Assembly (NCBI GenBank): GCA_003427395.1
Contig: BFEA01000004.1
Coordinates: 2,992,965-3,027,826, forward strand
Source of the DNA: Chara braunii
Taxonomy: Eukaryota > Streptophyta > Charophyceae > Charales > Characeae
DNA: 34,862 nucleotides
Direction: 5' to 3'
The notes under the pieces are model-generated. The model was not told the origin of the DNA. It saw nothing but the letters and a program-made list of their open reading frames with translations, and ran no database searches. Shown here piece by piece: positions 20,500-31,534 of this stretch. Within the stretch, counting starts at the first letter, position 1, and every line of letters starts with the position of its first letter. The translations under genes and the position numbers were made by a program.

Positions 20500-21714
20500 A
20501 CTCCTCGTGGTCATCCACCATGATGGGTGGAGGGCGCTCGTATGGTCATCCAGTGAAACTCTCAGACGGTCTGCGGTAAGGACGCAGTATCGAGACGTGG
20601 TAGACATCGTGCACACGAGCCTGGCGTAGGTAGTCGGGCAGCTTCACATGGAAGTTGACCGGGCTAGATGCCGTATCAGAACCGACGGCCTGGAGGATGC
20701 GGCATAGGTCAAAGAAGCGACGTCGAAACTTGCAAAGCGTGTCCGCTTCGAGCTGTAAGTGGCGGGCGTCGATAATCATGTCATCACCGACTTTGAATGA
20801 ATAATCCATCCTCGATCGGTTCGCACGAGATGCCATGCGAGTCTGGGAAGCGGTTATGTGCCCATGTGCGGTCTTCATGATCGACGTCATGAGTGCAACC
20901 CAATCATCCAGTGCGGGAGAACTCGTGTCGGGGTGCATCTGTGACGGTTGAAGGAAGTCCGCGGGAACAGGAGGGTGATAGCCGAGGTCGCAATAATAAG
21001 GCAACATTCCCGTGGCTGGCGAGACGGGGTGGTTGTAGGCTATCTCCGCGTGGGCAAGATGAAGGTCCCACTGCTGGTCGTCACGAACAATCTTATCTCT
21101 GAGAGTCCTGTTCGTGATCTCGGTTGACCATCTGTTTGAGGATGGTAAGACGAGGAGAAGCGGAGCTGAGTGCCATATACCTCGTGGAGCCGTCGCCAGA
21201 ATCGGCTGGTAAAGCACGGGTCACGGTCAGATATGATGCTCAGAGGTAAGCCATGGTCACACACGACTCGATCAAACACGATGTCGGCGAACTCACGTGC
21301 ACTGATGGCATAGCGGCACGGAACAAAGCGTGCACGCTTCGTGAAGCGCTCAACGATGACCAGGATAGCATCATGACCGCGGGGGGTCAGAGGTCGAAGA
21401 GGACCGATAAAGTCCATCGAGATGGACTGCCAACGACCCTCAGGGATAGGAAGAGGCTGGAGCAAACCATAAGGCAGGTGGTTGGCACTGTTCACCTCCT
21501 GACAGGTGGGACACTCTGCGACGTAGTCCTTCACAAAGTCCTTGCGCTTCAGCCAGACGTACAGGCGGCTTACACGAGCCAACGTCTTGTGGAAGCCCAT
21601 GTGACCGGCGGCTGCCTGGTCATGGAACTCTGCTACTGCTCGGACACGGAGCTTTCCAGTGCACGGAACACAAATACGGGGCTCTCTCGTGCCCTGTGAG
21701 TCGTGCCAGTACAC
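20500..21714 (-). pseudogene. Integrase of element B, frameshifted
   Basis: Integrase joins element cDNA to the host genome. The zinc-binding domain shows H and H in FHDQAAAGHMGFHK and CPTC about 45 residues later. The catalytic core shows Asp in SMDFIGPL (about 21415), Asp in ISDRDPCF (about 21220) and Glu in TEITNRTLRDK. A frameshift near 21125 (after YHPQTDGQP) divides the frame in two (21714-21040 and 21217-20546). The second part has a GPY/F-like module, KFRRRFFDLCRIL, in which GPY is replaced, then VHDVYHVSILRPYRR. A TGA follows ESFTG at 20546, before the insertion at 20499. Confidence 0.88.
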
Positions 21715-21801
21715 GAGACCGTTGTTCCCGAGAGAGTAGTTCAGGACGACCTTGCCACTCCGAAGGGTCGCGTAGATGTCGCGATAGTTGGGGCAGTGGC
21801 G

Positions 21802-22570
21802 CTACTGAGTGCGGAACTCGTCGATCATCAAGTGGTGAACGGTGGTGACCGAGATGGAAGAGAGTTGGATCTGCTCCTGATCGTGGTCAGGGCGCCGGGA
21901 TAAGGCATCTTCGACCCGATTAGTCTCACCCTTTATGTGCTCAGTGGTGAAACTAAACTCGGATAGGTCGCGCCACCAGCGAGCCTGTGGAGGAGTGAGC
22001 TTCGGTTTTGTCAGAAAAGTCTGGACAACAGAGTTGTCCGTACGCACTGTGAACGGTGCCCCGTGCAGGTAGTGACGCCAGTGCCGAGCGGCATAAACTA
22101 CTGCGAGAACCTTACGTTCATCAGCAGTGTAGTTTATCTCGGTGGGCAGGAGCTTACGGGAGTAGAAGGCTATTGGACAATCACCTGGGCGAGACTCGAT
22201 AGTGCCGTCCTCGGCTATGCTAGGATATTGTCAATAGAAGGCTCGTCAGTAGCTGGACGAGTAGGCGTCAGTCGGGAAGCAATGCTAGGGGTAGGTGGTG
22301 GGAAGCGAGGGATACAAGGATGAGAGGAATCAGGAGAGGGAGGAAGACCTGAGAAAGTACTGCTCCTACAGCAAAGTCTGACGCATCGGTGGTAAGGGTA
22401 AAAGGGCGGTCAAAATCGGGTAGGTGAAGACAAGTGTGCATGTCACCGCCTTCTTGAGGGCGCGGAAAGCGTCCTCGTGGAGGGATATCCAAGCCAAGGG
22501 TGGGTTCTTCCGGAGGAGGGTGGAGGTAAGGACATAGAAATACCTAGCGTATCCCCGGATGAAGTTACTA
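21802..22570 (-). pseudogene. RNase H of element B, broken
   Basis: RNase H degrades the RNA strand during reverse transcription. Pieces in different frames are FTLTTDASDFAVGAVLSQ (about 22360-22420, with the catalytic Asp of TDAS) and TVRTDNSVVQTFL to EDALSRRPD (22047-21880). Between them, the family's usual text is readable only with frame changes (22060-22180). At least three breaks occur, starting with a stop just after FLGLTS at 22573. Confidence 0.8.
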
Positions 22571-22572
22571 TA

Positions 22573-24424
22573 CTAGCTGGTCAGGCCTAGGAAGCTGCAA
22601 AGCTGTTTGGCGGATGTGGGAGCGGGCCAATCCGCAATAGCAGTGATCTTTGCGTCGTCCATATGGAGACCCTGGTCAGACACGTAGTGTCCTAGGAAAT
22701 CCACTTTGTGCTGGGCAAAGCGGCACTTGCTCAGCTTGGCGTAGAAGCCATGTCTGCGCAAGCGGTCAAGGACGTCGCGTAGGTGTCTGAGGTGATCCTT
22801 AAGGGTACGACTGTAAACTAGGATATCGCCAAGGTTGACGAGAACATATTGCTCCAAGATGTCCCTGAAGATGTCGTTCATCGCCCTCCGGAAGGTGGCG
22901 GGTGCATTGGTGAGGCCAAATGGCATCACCGTAAACTCGTAGTGGCCGAAGCGCGATCGGAACGCTGTCTTCGGCCGGTTGGTTGCAGCGACGCGGATCT
23001 CATGGTAACCGCTACGAAGATCAATCTTCGTAAAAAAGCGGTTGGCTGCTAGGTGGTCAAACAGCTCGTCGGAATGAGGCATGGGGTAGTTGTTCTTAAC
23101 TGTGTAGCGGTTGAGGCCGCGGTAGTCAATGCAGAGACGGAGAGTTCCATCCGCTTTGCGAGCAAAGAGGACGGGTGCACCCAACGGGGAGTTGCTGGGT
23201 TTAATAAAACCCGGTCTCAGGAGCTCCTCAAGCTGACGCTTGAGTTCAGTGGCCTCGGGGATCGAGAGTCTGTAGGGTGCTTGGTGGTGAACACGATAGT
23301 CAGGCATAAGCTGAATGGAGTGCTCGACGTCACGCTTCGGTGGGATGTTGGCGTACGAGAACAACGATGGGAAAACGTCGTGATACTCTCGGATGAGGTC
23401 ACAAACTGCGGGCTCCAGGTTAGCCATATATCGTGCGAGTTCCTCAGCGTCAGCGTTAGCGCGTGACGGCGGGGTGGACTCGACGGACGGCGGAGGGACG
23501 CAAGTAGAGATGGGAGCCATGGAGATAGAAGGAGGATCTGGCTCCAGAGCAATGAGCTCGGCGTCGGGACAGGGTGGATCATAGTGTAAGAGATCTGTCA
23601 CGTCCACCATAAAGAAGGTGACGTCGTCCTGTCGGATAAAGTGGGCGAACTGGCAAGGCGAGGTGACACTGATGGAAGGAGATGGTGTGGGCACGAAAGG
23701 CTCCGGGGGAGGAGGATCGGGGCGTGGTGTCGCGGTGGTACCTATGAAAGGTACGCGATTTGTCTGTCCACACTTCGTTTTGAGAATGAGAGTGTTGGTC
23801 GCCCAATCGGTATCGGTGCTGCGGAACCGACGAGACCACGGAGTGCCGAGAATGAAGTCGTACCCCGTCTCCATCAAATCGAAATGTGCAGAGGAGCGGT
23901 GGCGACGAGACGCCGGGGAATGATCAGTCGGCTTGAGAGTGAGGAAGAAAGGGAGGTCGGTGACCGTCTGATCGAAAAAGCGCTGGGTCTTGTTATCCCT
24001 AAGGCTGACAGAGATGGAAGACGGAGACCCGGTCGTAGGTAAGCGAGCTTCTTTCACCACACGGGGGTGAATGAAGTCGACCTGAGAACCGGAATCCCAC
24101 AACGCTGAGTACACCCTCGTGGAGGTCCCTAATCGTACTGGGATGATCGGGAGGGTGCGATCAGGGTCAGAGAGGATGGTGAGAAGGCGACGCAGGGCAG
24201 CGTTATTGAGGGTGAGTCGCTCTCGATGAGCTTGGAGCATGCTTAAGTCCAGAAGGGGAAGGAGGGGAGACGGTGGTCTGCGGAGGCGCAGACGGTACTG
24301 CGACAGAGGGATGAGTATACTCTGTCGAGTCCTGCGATACCTCATCTCCAGTAGCGAGAGGGGCGAACCGCGACAGAGATGTCGGGAAGCCCACTACTGA
24401 GGAGGGCGCAGGTGTACACTGCAC
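22573..24424 (-). pseudogene. pol: Protease-reverse transcriptase of element B, long open but inactive
   Basis: An open frame of 590 codons runs from 24345 to 22573. Its first 30 or so codons are out of the true pol frame because about 85 bp present in A (3340-3425) is missing in B; the true upstream pol frame is 24424-24203, starting at GTG where A has ATG. The protease shows WDSGSQVDF (24080-24100) and ILGTPWS. The RT shows [33 protein letters not shown] and FTVMPFGLTNAPATF. The catalytic YLDD box reads NLGD (22825-22836), removing one of the two metal-binding Asp residues, so the enzyme should be dead. Both Asp residues are present in element A. Confidence 0.92.
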
Positions 24425-24429
24425 AGTGG

Positions 24430-26491
24430 CTAGGAGGCGCCGCGGGGATGGGAGGCGCCGAGGGGGGACTGAGCACGACGCTGACGGGAAAGGTCAGCGT
24501 AGTGGCGGTCGAGGGCGGTGGTATAAGGGCACTGCGAGGAGGTATGACCGTCCAAGCGGCAACGCAAACATCCACACCGACCCAAAATAGTCACACGCTC
24601 CTCAGCAGGAAGGACACCGCGAGGAGGGACAAAACCCTGAAGGAGGTCCTCCTGAGGGACCTCGGGGGGCGACGCGTCAGCGTGACCAGAGCGGCTGCGT
24701 GCCCAGGAAAGGGTGGAGAGGATGAGCTGGAGGCGCTCAGCCATAGGGAGAGTGGGGTCCTCCAGGTGGTGGTGGACGGTCTCGTCGAGGTCGAGATTGG
24801 CGCTATGGTAACCCTCTGGTGACAGCGGGGTAGCAGCGTCTTGCGCCCCATACTCGAGCGCGCTGAAGCGGCGTGAAAAGTGGCAGCCTTGCTGCGTGGG
24901 ACGGCGGGGGCGACCGCGGAAAGGGGAACGGCGCTGGGAAGTGCCGTGAGAGGAGGAGGAGGCGTAACCCGTGCGCTGAGGCTGGGAGGAGGAGGCAGGG
25001 TGAAGACGGGCTTGCATCCGCTCATGGTTCCTGGCGGCCTCGTAAGCCTGCGGGGCCGATGTGAACTTGTACCGCCATAGCTCGGAGCGGTACTCGAGCG
25101 GGAGGCTGGCCAAGAAACGATCGATAAGGGCAGCCTCAGGAAGGAACGCCACGTCACAAACGAGGCGGGCGTCCTGAAAGACCTGGATGTGGCGATCCAC
25201 GCCGGCAGCGCCACCAGAGTCGGACCAGCGTGTAGTGACGACACGCTCGAAGGCGTCAGTCATGTCATATCGGGTTCCGATCGATCCTCGAGGAACACCT
25301 GGAAATCCATGAAGGTCGGAGTCCGACCCTCACGCAGGGAGTAAGCATAGAAATTCTCCCAGGTGTCGAAAGGACCACCACGCAGGCGCGTGGAGAGGTG
25401 ACCCACCCACGTGTCGGGTGTGGCGCCCATGAGCTGGAGCGTGCGAGTGACAGACTGCAGCCACCTAGACACACGTATGCCTGTACCATCATACAAGGGA
25501 ATGTCCGACAAGCGGATGAGTGGTGCGCCACCGTTTTGGCAGCGAGGGGAACGGGGAGCAGGGGACTGCGCTACGGCGGAATAAGTCGGTGCAGGTCTTG
25601 GAGGAGGAGGCGCAGTTGACTGTACGCCCGGGCCGCATGGTGGAGCGGCGGGGGAAACAGCGGCAGGCTGCACGGGAGCGACGGTAGAAGAGGTCGCAGC
25701 AACCGAGGGGATGGGGAGGAGGTAGGATGGAGATGGGTAGGGTGCATGGCGAGGGAAGCGAGCCTACACGGAAGGAAGAATAGAGGAAGACGGGGTGCGC
25801 CGGAAGGCGCGGCCACCTGTGAGGGTGGTGGTGGCTGAAGGCGTGAGAGGGCGAGGTCGGTCCGGAGCTAGGTGATCTCGTCCTCGAGACCTCGAACGTA
25901 GGTCGAGCGAGGTGTGGCAGGGGGAGACGCACGAGCGGTGCGAGGCATCCCACAAGGGGTAGTGCCAGGTGGCGCTGCGGTCGTGCGAAGAGGAGGGAGA
26001 AGTGGGGCACCCGGGAAAGTTGCGACCATGGTAGCGGGTTGTGGTACCGTGGCCGTTGTGACCGAGGTCTGGGCGGGCGCGCCCGTAGACTGAGGGAGGA
26101 CCTGACTCATGGAGGTCGTCGTGCTAGGGGAGTGGACGGTCACCAAGATGGTCGGGTCGAGGGCGGCGGAGGAGGAAGCTCCGCCGTGGCCACCCTGTCG
26201 GAGGACGGGGGACCCAGACTGGGAGCCAGGAGATGGGGGACACGCAGCATCCTAGAGTTGCTGCACGCCCGCGATAAGGGTCACCACCTACATCTATAAG
26301 GGCCCGAGGGTCGCGAGTTCCGCCTGGATGGGCGCAAGGGTCGCGAGTTGCACCTAGATGGGTGCAAGGAGGGAGGTGAGGAGGGTGTGCAGATCCCCTT
26401 GGGACTGGTGGCCCTGGTCCATCAGCCTGGTTGTGGAAGCCTGTGCCGTGGTCGTCGCCGTGTCGGCGCTGTGTGACGCGCCGTCGGCCAT
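24430..26491 (-). pseudogene. gag: Gag of element B, broken
   Basis: The ATG at 26491 (MADGASHSADT) matches the start in element A. A TAG at 26354-26356 and further breaks occur near 25868 and 25263. The intact 3' part (25263-24430) covers the second half of the capsid-like region and the nucleocapsid: LIDRFLASLPLEYRSELWRY, an Arg/Ser-rich stretch, and the zinc knuckle C-LR-C-RLDG-H-TSSQ-C. The 25673-25260 frame carries WLQSVTRTLQLMGATPDTWV and the capsid helices. The stop (TAG, 24430-24432) is just upstream of pol, as in A. Confidence 0.88.
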
Positions 26492-28461
26492 GGGAAGGTG
26501 ATGGGCCGGACTAGAGGGGGCCAGGAGAGGTCCGCGTGAGCGGAGGGCGTAGGGGGGAGTCCGCGGTAGGAAGCGGCGGACGGCGCTAGCAAGGCTAGCG
26601 CGGGCGCCGTCAAAAGGGGAGGGGTGGTTCGGGTCCAGGATTACCGAAGAGGAAGGGGAAGTGGGGGGGGTTTAAGAACCCTAAGCCCTAGAAAAACCCT
26701 AAGAAAACCCTAACCGAAGTTTAAGTGGTTAGGGTAGGGTACCGGTGACCTAATCAAAAAAAAATAATAGCAAGCATAGGGGAGGGGAGGCAGGAGATAA
26801 ATAAATAAAAAGCGAGATTTTAAGAGGAAAAAAAAATAATAATAATAATAAAAATAATTAAGAGAAGAAGTAAACAAAATGTGAAAAGAAAATTAATATT
26901 TATTTTTTTGAAATTTTCNGCAGCATTTCCCTACCCCCCATGGGGTCAAGAATGTGCCAAGGGAAAAGGAGAGATCAAGGGGAGCACACTAGGTTTCAAG
27001 ATGCCACAAATAAAAAAAAGAAATTTCAGAAAATAAATATAAAAATAAATAAATAAATAAATAAAAAAGTAAATAAGTGGATGAGGAGGTGGGGAGAAAT
27101 GGATTAGCTGATTTTTCAAAAATTTTGGCAGCATTTCGTTACCCCCATGGGGTCGAAGTGTGCCGAAGAGACTAAGTAAGAGAAAATCAGAAAATTTCGG
27201 CAGCACTTCGTTACCCCCACGGTGTCAAAACGTGTGCCGAAAGCAAGGGAGACTAACACCTAATGACATTTAGGGTTGCCGCCTAGAAATTCAAATTTTC
27301 AGGAAAAAAAAAAAAAAATTGAAATAAATCAGAAAATAAGAAAAGAAGGTGGGGGAGAAGATAATTCGAATTTTTGGAAAAAAAAAAAAGATAAATCAAA
27401 AGAGAAATAGAAAGAAGAAAAACAGAAAAATTCGAAGTAGGGGAAAAGGAGAATAAAAAAGTGAAGGAGAAAAGAAAGAAATAGGTGGGGAAGAGAAAAA
27501 GATGAAGTGGGAGGTGGGGCGATGATGTGGTGGTAGTTGGGGGAGAAAAGGGTTGGGGAAAGGTGGAGAGGGATCAAGACGTAAGAAGAAAAGGAGGAAA
27601 GAAAAGAAGAGATGAAGTAAATAGAGTAAAAGAATGGCTGGTGGGAGAAAAGGTGGGGTGGGGGGAGGGGTATGAGTAAGAGGAGAGAGAGAGAGAGGTA
27701 TGGAGAGTGGGTTAGTAGAGGAAGGGGGGAGAGAGAAAAGATACCTGGCCCTTGGTGTCTCCAAGGGCACAAGGTACACCAAGACCAGGAGGGTCTTGAC
27801 CTTCGCTGCAGCAGCCAGCTGGAGGAGGGAGGGGGGCTGAGATCTTAATCAGCCCTCACTGCAAATCTGCAGATCTAGGGTATGTTGTATGAGCATACCC
27901 TCACCAGTGTAGAGCAGCCCCTAAAACACAGGGGGTCTTCAAGTCCATAGCAAAGTGCCACGTGGCACTGCTGGTGGCCACGTGCACAGGCAGCAGCAAC
28001 CACGGGGGAAAGGGGGGGGGGGGGGGGGGGGGGGTAAATAGCCAGCACGGCACCTCTTCAACACGAGTGTGTTTTGCTACAAGGCCATAGACACTCTGTG
28101 GCGAGTGTGTTATGAGGCTGCTTACGCACGCGCATAAGCCGCCAGGTCCCTAGGCTCAAACCCCAGCAGCAGCAAAACTCCCAGATCTTAATAATATAAA
28201 TCCGGGAGCGGGGTAGCGTGGGCGCGTGGCGGGCGCATGCGCGTGCGGCGGCCTTGGCCTTGGCCTTGGCGCTTGCGCGCACGCGCTCCTGATGGCGCCT
28301 CCCTTTTTCACCACGTGTCACCTGCAGCAGGCGCCACTTTTTCTCCCTCGTTTTCGCTGCAGATCGCCCGAAAAACACCGAAAAAACCCGCTGTCGGGTT
28401 TGTTGTGTTCCAGCTGTGCGGGGTGGTGTGTGGGAGCGGGGACCGTTCCCGCTCCGATACC
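26492..28461 (-). other. 5' leader of element B
   Basis: This noncoding tract between primer site and gag is about 1.97 kb, long for the family. It holds the telo-box-like cluster (26676-26740), three hairpin units (26911-26962, 27119-27169, 27193-27245), an A-rich purine-rich stretch (27300-27740), a poly-G run of more than 20 (28011-28034) and a segment shared with element C (27650-28461 versus 32867-33766). Long open frames here are low-complexity. Small upstream frames may exist but none is conserved clearly. Confidence 0.7.
26911..27245 (-). repeat. Three hairpin units in the leader of element B
   Basis: The middle and third copies are clearest: GGCAGCATTTCGTTACCCCC-ATGGGGTCGAAGTGTGCCGAA and its relative with CACGGTGTCAAAACGTGTGCCG. 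Inner arms pair as ACCCC/GGGGT and outer arms as CGGCA/TGCCG. They match the units at 335-660. Confidence 0.7.
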
Positions 28462-28462
28462 A
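28434..28462 (-). promoter_or_regulatory. Primer-binding site and adjoining hairpin of element B
   Basis: On the - strand, two bases after the LTR, TGGTATCGGAGC matches 11 of 12 bases of TGGTATCAGAGC, the usual plant LTR-element site complementary to initiator tRNA-Met. It runs into a perfect 7-bp stem, GAGCGGG...CCCGCTC (28434-28454). Element C keeps a similar stem. Confidence 0.75.
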
Positions 28463-28463
28463 A

Positions 28464-28779
28464 TTTAGCGGACCCACCAGGTGTGGTGCTCCGCTAGTGG
28501 TAGAGATGGAGATGGAGGAAGAAGGGGGGAGCAAGATGGCACAACGCAGCTCCCCACGCAAGACTCCAACGCACGTACTCCAAAATGTGCAAGTGAAGAT
28601 GCCCCCTAAAAACAGACAATGGTTGGGGTATACCCCAGTGGACTGATGGACTGGACTAGACTCGCTGGTACCGACAGAGGAACTGGCCTGGACTGGACTG
28701 GACTGCCCCCAAATAGAACACAAGCCTGTGAGAACAGGCCAAGGGGTTGGTCTCAAAGGCCAACCAGAGGTCCGCTACA
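28464..28779 (-). repeat. 5' LTR of element B
   Basis: It begins TGTAGCGGACC and ends GGTCCGCTAAA on the - strand. It is homologous to 18187-18503 and 5926-6234 and contains TGGGGTATACCCCA at 28624-28637. A promoter is expected within it, but I cannot place a TATA box with confidence. Confidence 0.92.
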
Positions 28780-29935
28780 CCCTTGTACCCACTGAATAGC
28801 CCTCGGGGCCCCATTGAATCCCCGTTGAATAGTACAACGGGCCCTCCCCGTGAATACTGTTCAATGGGGAGGGCGCATTGGGCCTCAGACACGTCACTGG
28901 ACGCGCGTCGAGTCCCTGGAGCAAAAGAAAACTTTCATCCCGTTGAATCCCCATTGAATCCTGTTAATTTTCTATTTTTATCTTTTTTTTTACCCTCTGA
29001 CCGCAAAGAGCATGGTCCCCTTGGCAGTCAAATACGAATGTGGCCGATCCAGTGTGACACTGAGTGGCAGCGGGCTGACATGTTGATTACGAATTTTTGG
29101 GCTGAGAAAACAGGAGGATGGCCAAAAAACGAAAAAAACAGAGACCTCCCACCTGAAATCACAGCAGAGTGTTTCCCACTCATCAGATCACAAATGATCT
29201 GATGTTGGTGATTGCAACAATAGTGAACAAAGTAACTGCCACATTTTATGGAATAAAATCAACTTCTGTCAGCAGTGATCCTGGCACCCTCCATATACTC
29301 CGACGTAACTCCGTGATTGAATGACGGCTCCGCCCAATGAGGTAATTGCACAACAGCAAGCAAACTACTGAAAATCTTCTATCCAGTGGGCCTATGACCG
29401 ACCCCATCTCTTTTGGGGTTGGCCATATCCTCAACGGATTGAAAAGATTTTGGCGGGAAGATTCCTTTGCACCAAGCCCAGTGTTAAGGAGAGGAGGAGG
29501 GGGAAGCACGATCTCCTTAGTTTTTTGGGTAATACATGTAAAATACCAACCATGGGATCACCCGTACTGCACTGCAGGATTTGGGTCACTCAACTACCAC
29601 ACAAACTCGTTTCTATCCTATCTCGTTGCTAGTGGGACCATGCTCCAGGGTGTTGTAGAGGCCAGTCAGTGTGTGCACAGTTATCACCTGGAACTGTGAG
29701 TCGTGGGTGTCATGGAATATGGGACCACCTCCCAACCCATCCTCACGCCAATACTCCTAGCGCACCCCCTATCCCACAATTCTACCTCAGTGTGATCAAC
29801 ACTCAGGACCATTGCCCTACCAACGGGCAGGCAACTTGCACCGAACAGCAGTGATAGGCACCAGGGCCGATAGATTGCGCAGCCCTGGTGGAAGCAGAAT
29901 AGGACGAATCTTGTCAAAGGGGAACTTCGAAAGTA
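28780..29935. other. No gene; GTTGAA/ATTGAA-rich DNA at the left
   Basis: Bases 28788-28965 hold at least six TTGAAT or TTCAAT motifs and a CCCTCCCC...GGGGAGGG stem. The remainder shows small hairpins (CCGACCCCA...TGGGGTTGG near 29397-29421; CACCAGGGC...GCCCTGGTG at 29859-29890) and no credible coding frame. It may hold remnants of a non-autonomous element. Confidence 0.35.
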
Positions 29936-29937
29936 AG

Positions 29938-29940
29938 TGA

Positions 29941-29993
<53 letters not shown>

Positions 29994-30102
29994 TGTGTGT
30001 GTGTGTGTGTGTTGTGTGTGTGTGTGCGTGTGTGTTGTGTGTGATTGGGTTGGGGTGGGGGCGGCGACCCATCCCACCCAATCAATCAATCAATCAATCA
30101 AA
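29938..30102 (+). repeat. TG microsatellite and retroposon-like tail ending (AATC)n
   Basis: A TG array (29942-30042) is followed by GGGGGCGGCGACCCATCCCA, then CCC(AATC)n and poly-A. The same order (short TGTG, GGGGGxGGCGACCCxTCC, AATC/AACC repeats) occurs at 34302-34370, which suggests two copies of one retroposon family with a microsatellite-like 3' tail. Confidence 0.5.
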
Positions 30103-31530
30103 AAAAAAAAAACCTCGATGTGTGAGTCTGGTTAGGTTTTTTTTTTTTTTTTATAATTTAAATGCTCAAAAAATAAAATTAAAAATATGCGGATGTAGAG
30201 AGCAAAAAAATCTACAGCCTTTTTTTTTTTTTTTTTTTTTTTTGCCTGCAAAACAAAATTTTGCGGGCCGCGTTGTACCATGTTCTAACACGGTATAGCA
30301 CGGCGTTGTAACGGGGGTTCAATGGCCGTTGAACCTTTCAATGGGAAACCCTCGTTGAATCGAAAATCAGACACATAACTCCTCCCTGCCTCAGTATGCC
30401 CGCAGTGTGCGGCAGTGGTTGCCCCGCCTTCAGCAATTATGGACAATTGTGTATAACATGCGGTGGTGAGTATATACTTGCACAGCATCGTCAGATATCA
30501 TCAAGCATATGTCACATCGTGCAGTACCGGCCAAACAGCCTAAAACACATTCTAAAGCATGATGCAACAAGGGACTCATTCAGTGGAAAAAAAGAAAGAG
30601 AGAGAAGAGAAGGGGGAATGGAAAGAGAAAACTAAGAAACTTAAAGAAAGACTGGTAGAAGACACGTCAAAGTCCCCCGAACGCGACCATGAGAGGCAAG
30701 TAAGAAAATAGTGAAACCTCCGTCCATCAAGCTCAACCAGAAGTAGTCGCCGTGCCAGTAGTGTCAATATCCATGGTCGACCATTTTCGGCCATGACCCT
30801 ATAATGCCCACATGCTTCATTCGCAGCCGCATCCAGAATCATCAAGGGTCTGCGTCATGCAATTGAGTGTTTGTTGACGTATCGAATACTCTATTTAAGA
30901 CGACAGAGACTTACGCAGGGGCGACCACAAGAGAAAGCCAAAAGGAAAACGAAAACGAAAAATCTGCAAACTAAAGATTCGAAGAAAGGGTCCCCAAAGC
31001 CGACCAGGCTCAGAAGAAACCCTTGGTTGAACCCAACAAAATATCAAAACATAGAAACCAAGATCAAGTCTTCGTAGAAGGTAATCAATCTTGCCTCCTG
31101 TTGTGTATCCATTTGATTGATTCTTGTAAACTTGGCTCCTGGTGCATGTCATTAAAGGGACGCTGAACCCCGGTTCCGGCAGGTGCAGCTCCCCACCAAT
31201 AGATTGGAGTCATCGACCCTGCGAAGCCTGCTAGAGGAGAATGCTCTTACCAACTCCTGCTAGAAGGTTCTTTCGTCCCAATGATGTTTTTTTTCAAAAA
31301 AAAAAAAAAAAAAAGAACATTCTCAACCTGTTGGATTTTGCAACTACAGGTGCGGCGAGGTGCCCCCTACCTCCAGGGGCCAGCTTAGCCCCCTGTGTGT
31401 GACAGGGGACAAATTTATCCCACCCAGTCAAACATTTGACCCAATGAACCCAACCCCCCCAAACTTCGTAGAAAATCCCCGTAGTGATTTATCAAAAAAT
31501 TCGTCAGAAAATACCCGCAACCTCAATTTC
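30103..31530. other. No recognisable gene; A/T runs and GTTGAA motifs
   Basis: Poly-T stretches lie at 30137-30152 and 30220-30243. Motif-rich DNA at 30310-30362 repeats the GTTGAA/GTTCAA pattern seen at 28788-28965. A charged frame of about 50 codons from an ATG at 30559 (with TKKLKERLVEDTSKSPERDH) looks coiled-coil-like but has no recognised family. A poly-A run is at 31297-31315 and a CCCCTGT...ACAGGGG stem near 31391-31409. Confidence 0.3.
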
Positions 31531-31534
31531 ACCT

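Larger units (their letters stand above)
18187..28779 (-). mobile_element. Element B: near-complete but inactive Ty3/Gypsy chromovirus
   Basis: Read on the - strand: 5' LTR (28464-28779), primer site, leader, gag, protease, RT, RNase H, integrase, chromodomain, long 3' noncoding tract and 3' LTR (18187-18503). The gene order and the chromodomain identify the chromovirus branch of Ty3/Gypsy. Length is 10.6 kb, of which 538 bp is a later insertion. Flanking pentamers are CCTTT (18182-18186) and CCCTT (28780-28784), a possible 5-bp target duplication with one mismatch. Frameshifts, stops and a mutated RT catalytic box show that it is dead. Confidence 0.93.

Noticed and set aside
27329-27782. Ser/Phe/Pro-rich - strand frames of 128-147 codons
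   Set aside because: They are low-complexity translations of the purine-rich leader of element B, and the frame is not kept in A.
30871-31077. Lys/Arg-rich 68-codon frame as a histone-like or ribosomal protein
   Set aside because: It starts without ATG, has no conserved motif and sits in A-rich DNA between mobile-element remnants.
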